Shown here in pieces: positions 33,631 through 43,426 of a stretch of 64,000 nucleotides of DNA (positions are counted from its first letter, which is position 1; each line of letters begins with the position of its first letter). The position numbers and the translations under genes were made by a program. Under the pieces are notes generated by a model. That model saw nothing but the letters and a program-made list of their open reading frames with translations, was not told where the DNA came from and made no database searches. This DNA is from Oxalobacteraceae bacterium (GTDB taxonomy: Bacteria; Pseudomonadota; Gammaproteobacteria; Burkholderiales; Burkholderiaceae_D): NCBI GenBank assembly GCA_947448025.1, contig CANFLV010000016.1, positions 1 through 64,000 of the forward strand. The letters run 5' to 3'.

Positions 33631-35613
33631 GTGATTTTTTCTTTAAAACGTATTGGTGTCATTTCTCTCATCGCAGCAGGTCAGCTGTTGCCCTTCGTGT
33701 TGCCGCAGGCGCAGGCAGCAAAGAAAGCCGAGAAGGCAGAGAAGTCCGCGCCGGCCTTCGTCAATGATGACGATATCTTCCAGGCCTTGCGTGAAGCTGC
33801 CCTGCGTGGTGATGCCGTCAATGCCGCGAAACTGGCTGACCGGCTGCCGCATTATGCCATTCCCTCCTATGTCGATTATTACCGCCTCAAGCCACGTCTT
33901 GGCAATGCTACCGCCGGTGAAGTGCGCGACTTCCTCAAGCGTAATGAGGCCACCGCGATCGGTGATCGGCTGCGCAATGACTGGCTGCTGGAACTGGGCC
34001 GTCGCGGCGACTGGACAGCTTATGATGAACAATATCCCTTGTTCGTCGTCGGTGACGATTTGCAGTTGAAATGCTATTCGCTGATTTCGCGCACGCTCAA
34101 GGGGCGCAGCGTCTCCGACGAAGCGCGCGACTTGCTCTCGTCGCCCAAGGATTATGGTACTGCCTGCCATACGCTTATCGCGATGCTGGTGCAAAACGGT
34201 CAATTCACGCATGCCGATATCTGGGCACAGGTCCGGCTGGCTGCTGAAACCAACGCCTTGCCAGCCGCGCGGCGCCTCGGCGCCCTGACCGGCGCGGACG
34301 ACAAGCTGCTGCTGCGAGGGATAGAAAAGCCCACGCTGACCCTGACCAGCGGTCCCGGCAAATCACGCGACGAACATGAAATTTTCATCATCGCGCTCGG
34401 TCGTGTCGCCCGCACTACGCCCGATGTCGCCGTGCATGCGCTTCATGAAGCCAGCAGCCGCCTGACGCCCGTCGAGCGATCATTGGGCTGGGCGCAAATC
34501 GCCTTGCAGATGTCCTTGAAACTGGCGCCAGACACCTTGCGCGAATACTGGAGCAAGACCAATGACGCGCCACTGTCCAACGAAGCGTATCAATGGAAAG
34601 TACGCATGGCGCTGCGTACCGGCGACTGGAAGCAGGTGAGGACGGCCATTGATGCCATGCCACCGTCATTGCGCAATCATTCGACCTGGGTCTACTGGAT
34701 GGCGCGGGCCTTGCGCGAAGAAGGCCAGCCGGAGGAAGCGCAAAAACTGTTCCGCTCGATCGCTGACCAGATCCACTTTTATGGCCAACTCGCGCAGGAA
34801 GAACTGGGTCAGAAAATCTCGATACCGCTCGGCATCCAGCCAGTCACCGCAGCAGAACTCGCGCCGATCGCGGCGAACCCTGGCTTTCGCCGTGCGATGC
34901 GATTTTTCGACATGAATTTGCGCTTTGAAGGCGTGCGTGAATGGAACTGGGAATTACGCCGCATGAACGAGCGCGAACATCTGGCGGCCGCGGAATTCGC
35001 GCGCCAGAATAATTTGCTCGACCGGATGGTCAATACCTCCGACCGGACCAAGTCCGAACTCGATTTCACGCAGCGCTTTCCGACGCCCTTCCGCGACTTC
35101 ATGTATCGCACGACCAATGCGCTCGGGCTCGACATGGCCTGGGTGTATGGCCTGATCCGTCAGGAATCGCGCTTCATCATGAATGCCCGTTCACAGGTCG
35201 GCGCGTCCGGCCTGATGCAGCTGATGCCGGGTACGGCCAATTTCGTCGCGCGCAAGATCGGCATGACGGACTTCAGCGCGAAGAAGGTCAACGACACCGA
35301 TACCAATATCCAGCTCGGCGCGAATTACCTGAACATGGTCCTGAAAGACCTCGATGGCTCGCAAGCCATGGCCACTGCCGCCTATAACGCCGGTCCCGGC
35401 CGGCCTCGAGCCTGGCGCGCGACGCTCACGCACAGTGTCGAAGGTGCGATTTTTGCCGAGACGATTCCATTCAGCGAGACGCGCGGTTACGTCAAGAATG
35501 TGCTGTCGAATGCGACTTACTATGCGGCCTTGTTTGAAGGCAAACCACAGTCGCTGAAAGCGCGTCTGGGCTCGGTCGCGCCAAAAGGTTATACGGAATC
35601 AAGCTTGCCCTGA
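33631..35613 (+). CDS. slt: Soluble lytic murein transglycosylase
   Basis: A 660-residue periplasmic enzyme that cleaves peptidoglycan between MurNAc and GlcNAc with 1,6-anhydro ring formation. A signal peptide ends near residue 29 (PQAQA|AKK) and is followed by a Lys/Glu-rich stretch. A superhelical U/L domain of about 450 residues precedes the SLT catalytic domain (YGLIRQESRFIMNARS with catalytic E512, GASGLMQLMPGTAN, NIQLGANYLN, ATAAYNAGPGR). The start is GTG. Size and layout match E. coli Slt70. Confidence 0.94.
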   Translation: MIFSLKRIGVISLIAAGQLLPFVLPQAQAAKKAEKAEKSAPAFVNDDDIFQALREAALRGDAVNAAKLADRLPHYAIPSYVDYYRLKPRLGNATAGEVRDFLKRNEATAIGDRLRNDWLLELGRRGDWTAYDEQYPLFVVGDDLQLKCYSLISRTLKGRSVSDEARDLLSSPKDYGTACHTLIAMLVQNGQFTHADIWAQVRLAAETNALPAARRLGALTGADDKLLLRGIEKPTLTLTSGPGKSRDEHEIFIIALGRVARTTPDVAVHALHEASSRLTPVERSLGWAQIALQMSLKLAPDTLREYWSKTNDAPLSNEAYQWKVRMALRTGDWKQVRTAIDAMPPSLRNHSTWVYWMARALREEGQPEEAQKLFRSIADQIHFYGQLAQEELGQKISIPLGIQPVTAAELAPIAANPGFRRAMRFFDMNLRFEGVREWNWELRRMNEREHLAAAEFARQNNLLDRMVNTSDRTKSELDFTQRFPTPFRDFMYRTTNALGLDMAWVYGLIRQESRFIMNARSQVGASGLMQLMPGTANFVARKIGMTDFSAKKVNDTDTNIQLGANYLNMVLKDLDGSQAMATAAYNAGPGRPRAWRATLTHSVEGAIFAETIPFSETRGYVKNVLSNATYYAALFEGKPQSLKARLGSVAPKGYTESSLP

Positions 35614-35667
35614 ACCGCATTGCCCGCGATGCGCTAGACTAGGCCTTTACCTGATTCCCCGGCTGCT

Positions 35668-36600
35668 ATGGACTATCGTTTTATTCTACTCATTGGTGGC
35701 ACCGGTTTCATCGGTCGCCACGTCCTGGCCAAGCTCGCTGCCAGCGACTACCGCGTCGTTGTACCTACGCGTCATCTGAAAAGCGCGCGTGACCTGCAGG
35801 TCTTGTCCTGTGTTGACGCCGTGATCGAAGCCGACGTGCATGATGACGCCGTGCTCAAAAAGCTCATGGTCGGCATGGATGCCGTAATTAATCTCGTCGG
35901 CATCCTGCATTCGCGTCCGGCCAAAGACGGCGCTGCCTACGGTCCTGATTTTGCGCGTGCGCATGTCGAGCTGCCACGCCGTATTGTCGCTGCCTGTGCC
36001 GAGGCTGGTGTGCGCCGCTATCTGCACATGAGTGCGCTCGGTGCCGCGGTCGACGCGCCGTCGATGTATTTGCGCTCCAAAGCTGCCGGCGAAGCCGCGG
36101 CCTTGTCTCAGCATGGCGTGGGGACCACTATATTTCGTCCCTCGGTCGTATTCGGCGAAGAGGACAGCTTCCTGAACATGTTCGCGACGATGCAGAAATT
36201 TTTCCCGCTCATGCCGCTGGCCGGCGCCGAGTCCAAATTCCAGCCAGTCTATGTGCAGGATGTGGCGCAGGCCTTCGTCAATGCGCTCGAGCGCGACCAT
36301 ACGATAGGCGAGGTACTGGAGCTGGGCGGACCGCAAATCTATACCTTGCGCAGACTCGTGCAGCTGGCCGGCCAGTATTCCGGCCATCCGCGACCGGTGA
36401 TCGGTCTGCCGCCGGCGTTGGCGACCCTGCAAGCCTTCATGCTTGAGCATATGCCGGGCACACCATTGATGAGCCGTGATAATCTCGACTCCATGAAAAA
36501 AGATAATGTCGTTTCGACCAGTGGCTGGTCGGAAGTCGACATCACGCCAACGCCGCTGGAAGCGGTCGCGCCGTTCTATCTTGGACCTCGCAACTATTGA
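35668..36600 (+). CDS. NAD(P)-binding epimerase-like protein (NDUFA9-like SDR)
   Basis: A 310-residue extended/atypical short-chain dehydrogenase. The Rossmann motif GGTGFIGRHVLAKL is at residues 10-23, MDAVINLVGILHSRP follows, and the Tyr-Lys pair is replaced by an SMYLRSKAAGE segment in which Tyr and Lys are four residues apart. This pattern is close to the complex I NDUFA9-like family common in proteobacteria. No substrate is known. It may be co-transcribed with the GST gene 34 bases downstream. Confidence 0.82.
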   Translation: MDYRFILLIGGTGFIGRHVLAKLAASDYRVVVPTRHLKSARDLQVLSCVDAVIEADVHDDAVLKKLMVGMDAVINLVGILHSRPAKDGAAYGPDFARAHVELPRRIVAACAEAGVRRYLHMSALGAAVDAPSMYLRSKAAGEAAALSQHGVGTTIFRPSVVFGEEDSFLNMFATMQKFFPLMPLAGAESKFQPVYVQDVAQAFVNALERDHTIGEVLELGGPQIYTLRRLVQLAGQYSGHPRPVIGLPPALATLQAFMLEHMPGTPLMSRDNLDSMKKDNVVSTSGWSEVDITPTPLEAVAPFYLGPRNY

Positions 36601-36634
36601 CACAGTGATTGACCCAAGTACAGGAAAATAAATC

Positions 36635-37348
36635 ATGCATACCACTGATCTCGATCCGCTCGCCGTCCCCGGTGTTGCGGGCGCCGGAAAACGTCGCTTC
36701 AAACTCGTCATTGGCAGTAAAAATTATTCTTCCTGGTCGATGCGGCCCTGGGTCGCGCTGAAGGCTTTCCATATTCCGTTCGAGGAAATCCTGATCATGC
36801 TGGACCAGCCGGATACGGGTAACCGTATCGCCGAGTTTTCTGCTGCCGGTCGCGTGCCGGTACTCATCGATGGCGACACGACGATCTGGGATTCACTGGC
36901 GATTTGCGAGTACGCCGCCGAGCAATTTCCGGATCGACATATGTGGCCGGCGGACGTGACCTCGCGGGCCTTGGCGCGCTCGATCTGTGCCGAGATGCAT
37001 TCGGGTTTTAGCGGCTTGCGCAGCGCCATGTGGATGAATATCCGCGCGCGCTTTCCGGGCAAGGGGCGTACGATGCCGGCGCAGGCTGATATCGGCCGCA
37101 TTTCTGAAATCTGGGAAGACTGCTTTGCGCGCAGCGGCCCGCATCGCTTCCTGTTTGGCGACTTTTCGATCGCCGATGCCTATTACGCACCAGTCGTCAT
37201 GCGCTTCATCACTTATGGCGTGTCGCTCGCGCCGGCGCTGGAAGCTTATGTCGAGCGCGTGGCCGCGCATCCGGCCGTGGCCGAATGGATACGCGACGCG
37301 CATGAAGAGTCGGTGCCGTCGCCGCGCTACGATACCTATCCCGATTAA
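36635..37348 (+). CDS. Glutathione S-transferase family protein
   Basis: 237 residues. The N-terminal thioredoxin fold begins at about residue 24 (KLVIGSKNYSSWSMRPWVAL, with a Ser-rich glutathione-activating loop), has the cis-Pro segment GRVPVLIDGDTTIWDSLAICEY, and ends in an all-helical C-terminal domain. The first 20 residues are an unusual Ala/Gly/Pro extension (TTDLDPLAVPGVAGAG). It probably conjugates or reduces small electrophiles; the substrate is unknown. It lies just upstream of cca. Confidence 0.87.
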   Translation: MHTTDLDPLAVPGVAGAGKRRFKLVIGSKNYSSWSMRPWVALKAFHIPFEEILIMLDQPDTGNRIAEFSAAGRVPVLIDGDTTIWDSLAICEYAAEQFPDRHMWPADVTSRALARSICAEMHSGFSGLRSAMWMNIRARFPGKGRTMPAQADIGRISEIWEDCFARSGPHRFLFGDFSIADAYYAPVVMRFITYGVSLAPALEAYVERVAAHPAVAEWIRDAHEESVPSPRYDTYPD

Positions 37349-37360
37349 GCTCGCTGCTTG

Positions 37361-38587
37361 ATGATAATCTACACGGTCGGTGGCGCAGTGCGCGACCAGC
37401 TCCTGCAGCTGCCACTGGCTGACCGCGACTATGTGGTCGTCGGCGCGACACCGGAGGAGATGCTGGCGGCCGGCTACACGCCGGTCGGCAAGGATTTTCC
37501 GGTTTTCCTGCATCCGCAAACCCATGCTGAATACGCGCTGGCGCGCACCGAGCGCAAGACCGCGCCCGGCTATCGTGGCTTTGTCTTTCATACTGATGCG
37601 AAGGTCACGCTCGAAGAAGACCTGATCCGTCGTGACCTGACCATCAACGCCATGGCGCAGGATGAGTCAGGCGCAATTACGGACCCGTTCGGCGGACAGC
37701 GCGATTTGCAGCTGAAGGTGTTTCGCCATGTGTCGGAGGCCTTCGTCGAAGACCCGGTGCGCATCCTGCGCCTGGCGCGCTTTGCCGCACGCTTCAATGA
37801 ATTTACGGTCGCGCCCGAGACCAATGCGCTCATGCAGCGCATGGTCGCCGCCGGTGAAGTCGACGCCCTCGTGCCTGAGCGCGTCTGGCAGGAACTGGCG
37901 CGCGGCCTGATGGAGCAGACGCCTTCGCGCATGTTCGCGGTGCTGCGTGACTGTGGCGCGCTGGCGCGCATCCTGCCCGAGCTCGATGCCTTGTGGGGCG
38001 TGCCGCAGCCGGAAAAACATCATCCGGAAATCGATACCGGCGTGCATGTGATGATGGTCATTGATTATGCTGCGCGACAGGATTTCAGCCTGCCCGTGCG
38101 CGTGGCCGCGCTGCTGCATGATCTCGGCAAGGGCACCACGCCACCGGCCGAATGGCCGCGCCATTTTGGCCATGAAGCGCGCAGCGAACGACTCGTCGCG
38201 CGCGTGTGCGAGCGTCTGAAAATTCCGAATGACTGTCGCGATCTGGCCCTGATGACGGCGCGCGACCATGGCAATGTCGGGCGTGCTTTCGAGATGCGCG
38301 CCGACACGCTGGTGAAATTGTTCGAACGCTGCGATGGCTTGCGCAAGCCGCAGCGCTTCGTCGACATGTTGCGCGCCGCCGAATGCGATCATCGCGGCCG
38401 CACGGGTTTCGAAGACCGGCCGTTTCCGCAAGCCGCCTACCTTGAATCGGCCCTGCACGCGGCCATGGCCATCAATGCCGGGCAGATCGCTGCTCAGTGC
38501 GGCGGTGACCCCAAAAAAATCCCCATAGCCATCCATGCCGCGCGCGTGGCTGCTGTCCAAATCCTGATCGATGCCCAGGCATCGTGA
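37361..38587 (+). CDS. cca: Multifunctional CCA-adding tRNA nucleotidyltransferase
   Basis: A 408-residue enzyme that builds or repairs the 3' CCA of tRNAs. The nucleotidyltransferase head has YTVGGAVRDQLLQLPLADRD and the flexible arginine motif EDPVRILRLARFAAR. The HD phosphohydrolase domain (HVMMVIDYAARQ, AALLHDLGKG, HEARSERLV, ARDHGN) gives the 2',3'-cyclic phosphodiesterase/phosphatase activities of the bacterial long form. The ATG at 37361 directly follows an in-frame TTG, and only 12 bases separate it from the GST stop. Confidence 0.94.
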   Translation: MIIYTVGGAVRDQLLQLPLADRDYVVVGATPEEMLAAGYTPVGKDFPVFLHPQTHAEYALARTERKTAPGYRGFVFHTDAKVTLEEDLIRRDLTINAMAQDESGAITDPFGGQRDLQLKVFRHVSEAFVEDPVRILRLARFAARFNEFTVAPETNALMQRMVAAGEVDALVPERVWQELARGLMEQTPSRMFAVLRDCGALARILPELDALWGVPQPEKHHPEIDTGVHVMMVIDYAARQDFSLPVRVAALLHDLGKGTTPPAEWPRHFGHEARSERLVARVCERLKIPNDCRDLALMTARDHGNVGRAFEMRADTLVKLFERCDGLRKPQRFVDMLRAAECDHRGRTGFEDRPFPQAAYLESALHAAMAINAGQIAAQCGGDPKKIPIAIHAARVAAVQILIDAQAS

Positions 38588-38597
38588 TATTTTTTAA

Positions 38598-39728
<1,131 letters not shown>

Positions 39729-39738
39729 GCGCCTGGCG

Positions 39739-40578
39739 ATGCTCGAACTGCTCAGCGAACATGCCTGCTTTGGCGGCTTCCAGCGCTTCTATCGGCATAC
39801 ATCGGCAGAGATCGGCTTGACTATGCGTTTCTCCGTGTTCGTGCCGCCACAGGCGCAGCATAAAGCGGTGCCGGCCCTGTTCTATCTGGCTGGACTGACC
39901 TGTACCGAAGAGACCTTCATGATCAAGGCCGGCGCGCAGCGCATTGCGGCGCGCGAAGGCGTGATGCTGATCGCGCCGGATACGAGTCCGCGCGGTGCCG
40001 GCATTGCCGGTGAAGCCGAGAGCTGGGATTTTGGCGTGGGCGCGGGTTTCTATGTCGATGCCAAGGCTGCGCCCTGGGCGACACACTATCGCATGTACAG
40101 CTATGTGCTGGAATTACGCGCACTGATCGTCGCGCAATTTGCGGTCGATGCGGCAAAGGTCGGCATTTTCGGTCACTCCATGGGTGGCCACGGCGCGCTC
40201 GTGCTGGCATTGCGTAATCCGGATCTGTTCAAATCGGTCTCGGCGTTTGCGCCAATTTGCGCGCCGTCGGCCGTCCCGTGGGGGCAGAAGGCGTTTGCGC
40301 ATTATCTTGGCGAAGACCGCAGCGACTGGCTGGCTTACGATGCCAGCGCACTGATGTCGACGCTGACCGCGCCTTTCCCGGACGGCATCCTGATCGATCA
40401 GGGCCTCGGCGATAAATTCCTTGCTGAACAGCTCATGCCGGAAGCCTTTGAGGCAGCCTGCAGAACGGCAGGGCAGCCTTTGACGCTACGCCGGCATGAA
40501 GGCTACGACCATGGCTATTATTTTATTTCGTCCTTCATCGAGTCGCATATTCAATACCATCTGCAGAAATTAGTCTGA
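39739..40578 (+). CDS. fghA: S-formylglutathione hydrolase
   Basis: A 279-residue alpha/beta hydrolase releasing formate from S-formylglutathione. The nucleophile Ser147 is in GHSMGGHGAL, the acid in LIDQGLGDKFL and the His in YDHGYYFISSFI. FYLAGLTCTEETFMIKAGAQRIA and LIAPDTSPRGAGIAGE are family hallmarks. It acts directly after the adjacent dehydrogenase. Confidence 0.95.
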   Translation: MLELLSEHACFGGFQRFYRHTSAEIGLTMRFSVFVPPQAQHKAVPALFYLAGLTCTEETFMIKAGAQRIAAREGVMLIAPDTSPRGAGIAGEAESWDFGVGAGFYVDAKAAPWATHYRMYSYVLELRALIVAQFAVDAAKVGIFGHSMGGHGALVLALRNPDLFKSVSAFAPICAPSAVPWGQKAFAHYLGEDRSDWLAYDASALMSTLTAPFPDGILIDQGLGDKFLAEQLMPEAFEAACRTAGQPLTLRRHEGYDHGYYFISSFIESHIQYHLQKLV

Positions 40579-40676
40579 GTTTGGTGCTTATTTTCGCAAC
40601 ACTGTAAGACCTGACATTGATCATGAAAAATGCTTCTGCTAACGTAAAATCTTAGCTTTTTCATAAGAGTCATGTC

Positions 40677-41384
40677 ATGCCACTGAGTGCAGGAACCCTG
40701 AACGAATATCGCATCATCGAAGGCCAGGAAGCGCGCAAGGAACTCGCGAAAATCACTGGCGCCCTGAGCATGTCTCTATTGAAAAAAGGTAATAAGCGAT
40801 TTGAAATTCACTCGTCCTCAACAGATCCCAATAACGAACTGAAACTGACCTGCCTCACGGATGCGATCAACACCGCCTTGTTGCGTAAAATTGATTTGCC
40901 ACCAATCAAATTCTATTTGAGCAAGGACATGAGTGTGCGCAATATCGCATTCATGGCCAATGCTGAGGGCAAGCACGATGCGATTATTATTCTTGGTGGT
41001 AAATACTGGACGAACCAGCAAATCAAGGAAAGCACCACCGCCGGCGTGGCGAATGCTGTCTATGACGGCACGCAGCGCTGGTTTGGCAATCCCAAGCAAA
41101 AAGCCTTCGGCGCTGCCATGATTCTGCATGAAATGGGGCATTTGATGCACGAGATTGCTTCCCCTGACATCTTCTGGTCAAACAAGATGGGCAAGACCTT
41201 ATTACCCAGTGCGAATGTGTGGGGCGAATCCGCCGTCAAAATCAGTATGTACTGCGCCAGGGCATCGACCAGTCTGGAATTCATTGCGGAGTGCTTTGCT
41301 GGCGTGATGTGTGGCAAGTCCTATGACGGCCAGGTGAAAGCGGCCTATGAAGCCTGTGGCGGTTACCCGATTCCAAATTTCTAA
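40677..41384 (+). CDS. Orphan putative zinc metallopeptidase (HEMGH...E)
   Basis: A 235-residue protein without a signal peptide. A zinc motif LHEMGHLMHE lies at residues 150-159 (H151, E152, H155), and a likely third ligand is E205 in EFIAECFAGVMCG, a gluzincin-like spacing. The first 130 residues contain alternating strands (IKFYLSKDMSVRNIAFMANA, DAIIILGGKYW) and match no family I recall. It stands alone between fghA and a GNAT gene. It is not clearly homologous to the other orphan peptidase at 12870 beyond the motif. A toxin or effector role is possible but unproven. Confidence 0.6.
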   Translation: MPLSAGTLNEYRIIEGQEARKELAKITGALSMSLLKKGNKRFEIHSSSTDPNNELKLTCLTDAINTALLRKIDLPPIKFYLSKDMSVRNIAFMANAEGKHDAIIILGGKYWTNQQIKESTTAGVANAVYDGTQRWFGNPKQKAFGAAMILHEMGHLMHEIASPDIFWSNKMGKTLLPSANVWGESAVKISMYCARASTSLEFIAECFAGVMCGKSYDGQVKAAYEACGGYPIPNF

Positions 41385-41559
41385 GTCATTATTGAAATCG
41401 CCACAGGTGAATTCTATTTCCCTTCAGACTCTTATCGGCCTGACATCGTAAAAGTACGATCGTCCGAAAAATTTGCATTCAGCGCTGGTTGTCGCGCAAA
41501 TCATCGCCTACAATGACATGGTGCACTGCATCACAAAGTGCCGAAAAAGGATGATGACT

Positions 41560-42276
41560 ATGAAGCCGAATGCCAGTTCGTCAACGGAAGTAGCGCCCAA
41601 TCAGGGCGGCGATGCTGCAATACGGAACAGTAAGCCAGCCGGCCAGCACCAGGCGCGGCTGACTGTGCGCGTCAAGTCCTTATCGGAACGTGATCGCCGG
41701 CGCATGCTCATGCATTTCCTGGCCTTGCCGGAACGTGACCGCCTGCTCCGTTTTGGCTCCATCATGTCGGATGAATTGATTACCCGCTACGTGCAGCGTC
41801 TCGACTTCATGCGCGACACGATTTTCGGCGTGCTTGATGATAATTTTCAATTGGTTGGTGTCGGCCATCTTGCCTTTGCTCCCCGCGATGCGCTGCCAGC
41901 ATTGATCGCTGCGACCGACAAAGACCGGCTCGCGGAGTTTGGCGTGTCGGTATCGGAATCGGCGCGCGGCATGGGTGCGGGCTCGAAGTTGTTCGAACGC
42001 GCTGCCATCCATTGTCGCAATGCCGACATCGATACGCTGGCCATGCATTGCCTGGCGACGAATCAAGTCATGATCCGCATCGCCAGAAAAGCCGGCATGG
42101 AAATTCACCGCGATTATGGCGATGCCGACGCTTACCTCAAGCTCGCGCCAGCCGATGGTTCAAGCGTCATGCGCGAAGCCATCGATGAGCAGCTCGCCAC
42201 TTTCGATTACACCATCAAGGCCAATCTGCGCGCAGCCACGAAATGGTTGAGCCAGCTCTCCAGCTCGAAAGGCTGA
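41560..42276 (+). CDS. GNAT-family N-acetyltransferase
   Basis: A 238-residue protein with a Ser/Asn-rich N-terminal stretch of about 30 residues, then a GNAT fold: MHFLALPERDRLLRFG, VGVGHLAFAPR, the acetyl-CoA loop VSESARGMGAGSKLFERA in place of the usual Q/RxxGxG/A, and DTLAMHCLATNQVMIRIARKAG. The open frame extends to 41473, with ATGs at 41551, 41554 and 41560; the last gives the best spacing to the AAAAAGG ribosome site. The acetyl acceptor is unknown. Confidence 0.78.
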   Translation: MKPNASSSTEVAPNQGGDAAIRNSKPAGQHQARLTVRVKSLSERDRRRMLMHFLALPERDRLLRFGSIMSDELITRYVQRLDFMRDTIFGVLDDNFQLVGVGHLAFAPRDALPALIAATDKDRLAEFGVSVSESARGMGAGSKLFERAAIHCRNADIDTLAMHCLATNQVMIRIARKAGMEIHRDYGDADAYLKLAPADGSSVMREAIDEQLATFDYTIKANLRAATKWLSQLSSSKG

Positions 42277-42410
42277 TCGCCTCCCACTTCCCCTGATCAC
42301 ATGATTTGCAATTTATTGCTGCTTAATGACGTCTATACTTAAGGCATCTCGCGCATCGAGCCAGCCAATCCGGCGCATGGTCTGATCGGCGTCGACCTCA
42401 AAGGCAGGCC

Positions 42411-43301
42411 ATGAACAGCACATCCGATATTGAGCAGGCAGAATTCCTGCAAACACTGGCGTCAAAATCGACAGGCGGCACCCTGCGCGGTGACTACGCG
42501 CAGGCCGACGCGCACTATGTCGTGCAGCAGGATATGGCTACCTACACGCCAGCCCAGCATGCCCTGTGGCGGCGGCTGTATCAGCGTCAGGCAAAGCTGC
42601 TGCCGGGACGTGCCTGCGATGTCTTCATTGAAAATCTGGTGGCGCTTGATGCGGCCGATGGTATTCCTGAATTCGCGCGCACCTCCAAGGCCTTGTTCAC
42701 CGCGACCGGCTGGGTACTCGTGGCCGTGCCCGGCCTCGTGCCCGACCATATCTTCTTCGAGCATTTGGCGCAGAAGCGTTTCCCCGTGACGGTCTGGCTG
42801 CGCGAGGAACATGAGTTCGATTACATCGTTGAGCCGGATGTCTTTCATGATTTTTTCGGCCATGTGCCGCTGCTGTTCAATCCGGTCTTCGCTGCGCATT
42901 TGCAAGCCTATGGCAAGGGCGCACTGAAGGCGATGCCGCTCGGCGGTCTCGATTATCTGGCGCGGCTGTACTGGTACACGATCGAGTTCGGCCTGATTCG
43001 CAGCGCGCAGGGATTACGTATCTACGGCGCCGGCATCCTGTCGTCGGCGGGTGAAATTGAATACAGTCTTCACAGCCCGGTACCGAATCGCCTGCGCCTC
43101 GATGTTGAGCGCGTCATGGGCACCAGCTTCAAGATCGATGCCTATCAGGAAAGCTACTTTGTCATCGATGATTTCGAACAGTTATTTCATGACACGGAAC
43201 CTGACTTCACGCCCCTGTATGCGAGGCTCAAGCTGCGCCAGCCCATGCCAGCAAACACGCTGCTGGCTGGCGAAATGACACTACCGCCGAATGCAGAATA
43301 A
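42411..43301 (+). CDS. phhA: Phenylalanine-4-hydroxylase
   Basis: A 296-residue monomeric-type pterin-dependent hydroxylase converting phenylalanine to tyrosine. The iron ligands are in VFHDFFGHVPLL (His at about 146 and 151) with the Glu in LYWYTIEFGLI. YVVQQDMATYTPAQHALWRRLY and RTSKALFTATGWVLVAVPGLVP are typical of bacterial PAHs. It reads toward the indolepyruvate oxidoreductase gene 125 bases downstream, suggesting aromatic amino acid breakdown. No phhB (pterin dehydratase) is present here. Confidence 0.94.
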   Translation: MNSTSDIEQAEFLQTLASKSTGGTLRGDYAQADAHYVVQQDMATYTPAQHALWRRLYQRQAKLLPGRACDVFIENLVALDAADGIPEFARTSKALFTATGWVLVAVPGLVPDHIFFEHLAQKRFPVTVWLREEHEFDYIVEPDVFHDFFGHVPLLFNPVFAAHLQAYGKGALKAMPLGGLDYLARLYWYTIEFGLIRSAQGLRIYGAGILSSAGEIEYSLHSPVPNRLRLDVERVMGTSFKIDAYQESYFVIDDFEQLFHDTEPDFTPLYARLKLRQPMPANTLLAGEMTLPPNAE

Positions 43302-43426
43302 GATCTGCAGCGCATTGCGCGCCAGGGGGTAAAATAAGTCCAAGAGGGCCCATTGCTCACAAGGCGATGGCGCTCGCGAATTAAAAAATACGCACCCAAA
43401 GATATCCTTTTTGGTCTGGAGACTGA

